64,000 nucleotides of DNA from Parus major (Eukaryota; Chordata; Aves; Passeriformes; Paridae): contig NC_031776.1 in NCBI RefSeq assembly GCF_001522545.3, positions 25,019,995 through 25,083,994 on the forward strand, in the 5' to 3' direction. The notes beneath the pieces are model-generated. The model made no database searches. It saw nothing but the letters and a program-made list of their open reading frames with translations, and was not told the origin of the DNA. Below, piece after piece: positions 60,484 through 64,000 of this stretch. Positions within the stretch are counted from its first letter, which is position 1; every line of letters starts with the position of its first letter. A program made the translations under genes and the position numbers.

Positions 60484-63400
60484 CAAGGCAGTTTCTGGGG
60501 ACTCAAAGTCCCTTCAATACCTCCCTCTCCCACATGTGTCTGGTGTGAACACTAGCAAGCAGCCAGTGATGCAAATTCAGCAGCTTTACAGGTTGAGAGG
60601 AAGTGCTTGACTGCCCTCTTTCCTGTTCTCCACACCCTTATCAAAGTACCAGTGGCCAAATACGATTTGCTCTTTCCTCCTTTCAAGTTTAGTTGCAATT
60701 CCTTTCTCTCATTCTTTCAAGATTTGGTTGAATCCTCTTCATTATGATCCCTGTTTCCCAATCCCAGTCCTTGAAGAAAATTGCCCTTCTCAAGGCTATT
60801 GACCCTATTTAAAATTACAATAAAGTTTCAACACTAAAACTAAACCTAAGCTTCCCGTGCAGCCTGTGTGGTGAAAGCCAGGACTGCAAATCTCATTCAC
60901 CAAGCTGCTTGGAGAATTCAAAGGGGAAAAAATATTACATAAAGCCCAGACTAGAAGTGTAGAGGAAAATCAATTTAAATGTAGACCACAAAGAGACTGG
61001 ATATCACAGACCTCATCAGCTCAGTGCCACTTATGCAAGAGCTACACTCAGGTCTCAAAAAGTCATTCTTCTGGAGCTTTAACACAAAAGGTAACTCCAT
61101 CAAAATCCCACAAAACACAGCAGGAGCAGCCAGCTCATTCAAGCACAGCCCTTCTACACTGTCATATAAACCCTTTGTGCTGAATTACTGCAACTCGATT
61201 CTGCAAAAATACAGCATCTCCATACTCATGTCCAGTTTCACAAAGTCCCCTCAGACCCTCAGCAAAACTGAAGGTTTCATGGTGAACAAGAAGTGCAAAC
61301 CTTGATTCTGGGAATTATGAAAAGTAATAGATGTCATTATATCCTTTCATAGACTGAGTACAGAATCTAAGCTGATACAAGCAGGACAAATTGATTCCCT
61401 TTATCTGAAAAATATTTTCCCCATATTTTTTCCTAAATCTAGCAGCACACATTTGATTTAGTGCTTTACATTTCATGTGATCACAGCTATATGCCACTCA
61501 TTGTACCTGCATCTAAAACTCCCGTTTGTTTTGTCTCCTCTTTATGGTTCTTCTACCTGTTCTGCAACTTCACAGACCCCTTCCATGGTCAATTCCAATG
61601 TGAATTGGACACAATTCACTCTATCTCACCCTTGTGTTTGCACAGAATTCTACGCCTCAAAAGCAACATCATTGAGCTTAAAGCCTTCTGCATGGTCTGA
61701 GCTGCTCTGCCTGCAAGGTGTTGGGGTGGAGGGACCAGCCCTCAGGCAGGACACACAGCACCAGACCAGCAGACCAGGGAACTGTGATAAAGAAGAGGTT
61801 GGACCTGCACCCACTGCTCACAAACCCTTCCTGTCTCTTGTCAGTTCACACACAAAATGACTGCACAGAGACCTTGACTGGCAAAATGTCAAATGCTCTG
61901 TAATGGTCAGGATGTACAGGTCAGACAGTGAAAGACCTCCAGGTCTGGGACTGAAGCAGGGGTAGATCTTTACCTCAGTGATGCACGGAGTAGCTGAATG
62001 GACCAGCCTGTGACACTGGTGAGACATGGCACAAGGGACAGGAGCTTGGTTGCTGTGGCAGCTCCCTTTCTATTTCCCAGGGAACTGGAGTCCTGTCTCC
62101 AAAACCACCCCAGTGTGCCAAGTGGAGTTACTATTACAGGTTTATGTCAGTATGGACAACATCTGAGCACTGATTATAATTAAATGCAAGAAAACTCACA
62201 CCTGAAATCAAACTAAATGGGAAAAATCTTTCTTTGCAACTCTACAGTGATACCTTGGTCCCTTAATTCTGGAGGGTTTAGTACCTTCCCATTGCTTCCC
62301 ACCTTTTCCCCACCCCTATTAAACCATGACTTTGCTCCTAATTCCTCTTCCTTCCTTACCATCATAAATTAGTCTCATCACTTCGCTTTGAGTCATTTTG
62401 GTTTCATGCTTTGTGTCTCCTGCTCAGAGGGCTGCATATATTACCTCCTACATGATGGTGCTTGAAAACACTCTTGACTACTATTCATTTCTCTTTCTCC
62501 TTCTCTCAGATCTGCTTGGAAAATGTCTTTTCATATTCTCCCCAGCTCTTCTTTCCTCCAGCAAGTATATTATTACAATTATATGTGTTATTGATAATAA
62601 ACTATTTAAGTGTGTATAGCTCCCTAATATAGCTGAGAGGCATTGCAGGGTGAATAAGAAGCTGAGAAGATGCTCGAACACAGTAAATCCACTGCAGTGG
62701 ACAAAGCAAGATAGTTCTAAACAAAGAGATTTTATACCCTTGCAAACAACAGGCTCCAGCATTACCAGTTTGTTGCTATGATATAGATTAAAATAGTAAA
62801 ATCTAAATTTAGGAAAACATTTACTCAGTTTTCATGTTAATCAATAGGATAATTATGTTAGTCATAATTTTCCAGAAATCCTATGATGTTTTTTGCCTCC
62901 AGGTGATTGACATTTTACTAACTCATTGTTATTTCCTTCTCCAACTTCTTGTGTAGTAGTACATGACATTTAGAGCAGCTTGGTGAGACATGTGAAGCTG
63001 GTTTTCAGTATTTTGTTATGTTTGAGCTCCCAGCCTCGTAATAATTTCACTCTTCATGATTAAAATTATGAATTTAGTTAAAAAATTAACTAAAGCAAAG
63101 ATATAATTGTTTTCCTTCATGCGGTTATTCAGTTAAAATAAAACTCCATTTCTCCTCATGTAAACTTGGAAGGAAATACATTCCAGGAAGCATTCTGACT
63201 GAGCTGAAATTATTGTAAATCAGGCTGTTATTATAAATGGGTCTAATTGTGTGATTTAATTATTAGATTATACAGGAGAAAACAAAGTGGGCATTTTGTT
63301 AGATGAAGGTGGTGTCATCTGCCTTTTTGATGAAAATTTTAGGTTTTAAAAACACTTTTGTTTTTCCAGTATATATAATTTTTCAAGGCTGGACAACTAC

Positions 63401-64000
63401 TAAACCCACTTATTATGTACAATAATAATCACAACTACCCAGACATTACTTGTACATATGAATAATAAAACTCCTAAACATACCATGAGGTCACTGATAA
63501 GGACAGCAGACATCTTACCTACAAGGCAGGAGATCCAAATATCCAGTGAATAATTTTGCCCTTTGCTGTACCTCTCATATTTCCCCAAGTTACCAGAGGA
63601 GCTGCTGCAGGACTGTGCATGATGAAATGGTACTAACAAGCATTCCTGAATAAAGCTGCCTCTGGATCAGGCACACTGCCTGTACTTGTACTTAACTTCC
63701 TACAGGCACCCATCCAATTGAGCCTGTTTACCAGTGTTTTTAGAAGCTAATGGAGGGTCAGAATTTTCTCATAAACATGTGAAATGATAACTCAGAGGGT
63801 ATTTTGGAGTGATGAATATTGATGTTCCTTTTATTTCACAAGTGGTTGTTTTTGTTTGGGTTTTGTTTGTTTGTTTGGCTGGTTGGGGTTTTTTTGTATA
63901 ACTCAGTTGCTCAGTGAATACACAGCTTTTCCTCTGAGGTTTTTTTTTCCTTAATGGCATCCTGCTGCCTAGAGATTTTTAGCCATTCATTTTCACTGTC
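60484..64000. other. Unique AT-rich non-coding DNA
   Basis: No supported gene. The longest frame is 127 codons (61477-61860 plus); it overlaps three others and has no motif. A GTTT-rich low-complexity stretch occupies about 63846-63897. The block near 63195-63300 looks like a conserved non-coding element; see findings. Confidence 0.55.
63846..63897 (+). repeat. GTTT-rich low-complexity tract
   Basis: Several GTTT and GTTTG units are followed by GG and a T7 run. On the minus strand this reads as an AAAC-rich tract. It is low-complexity DNA prone to slippage. Confidence 0.85.

Noticed and set aside
61477..61860. 127-codon plus-strand frame
   Set aside because: Overlaps two other plus-strand frames and one on the minus strand; none resembles a known protein.
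1..64000. CRISPR array, prophage, operon or toxin-antitoxin system
   Set aside because: No regularly spaced repeats, no long adjacent same-strand frames and no bacterial ribosome binding context; the repeats identify the DNA as avian.

Overview
The window looks like nuclear DNA from a bird, probably a songbird (passerine). The evidence is the repeats: two 5'-truncated CR1 LINE copies whose 3' ends carry the avian ATTCTGTG-type terminal motif, and a solo LTR closely resembling an endogenous retroviral LTR common in bird genomes. The passerine assignment is an inference from my memory of these families. The sequence is AT-rich and low in repeats, with three runs of N at simple repeats, as in a draft assembly. 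I see no bacterial or phage gene organisation, CRISPR array, tRNA or rRNA.

No host protein-coding gene can be supported. The open reading frames are short, mostly under 130 codons, overlap on both strands, and do not resemble any protein family I recognise, apart from CR1 reverse transcriptase remnants. The longest ones are artefacts of poly-A or of N-filled repeats. The window is best read as a gene desert or the inside of a very large intron. One exon-like block (54181-54305) has good splice signals at both ends and is kept as a weak candidate only.

Layout: 1-18585 is unique AT-rich DNA with three more GC-rich patches (about 5200-5480, 9440-9740, 17140-17560), a GTAAAA-type repeat (10333-10377) and a G-quadruplex motif (11885-11906). 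At 18586-18927 lies a fragment whose left part resembles another avian LTR-type repeat. From 18928 to 31909 the DNA is unique, with simple repeats at 22302-22366 and a 30-bp AT palindrome at 25133-25162. A minus-strand solo LTR spans 31910-32752; a poly-A expansion, a 16-N gap and an apparent false duplication of about 80 bp lie inside it. A minus-strand CR1 3' fragment lies at 39288-39984. An AAAAAT hexamer repeat runs into a 94-N gap at 47398-47544, a GGGAA pentamer repeat flanks a 308-N gap at 52189-52579, and a possible older CR1 relic and a possible LTR-like piece lie at 48351-48430 and 51096-51440. A plus-strand CR1 3' fragment with recognisable reverse transcriptase remnants lies at 59590-60483.

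No set of genes works together here. The interesting content is repeat biology, assembly problems, DNA-structure motifs and a few stretches that look like conserved non-coding elements, which only a cross-species alignment could confirm. I did not find a convincing new biological system.
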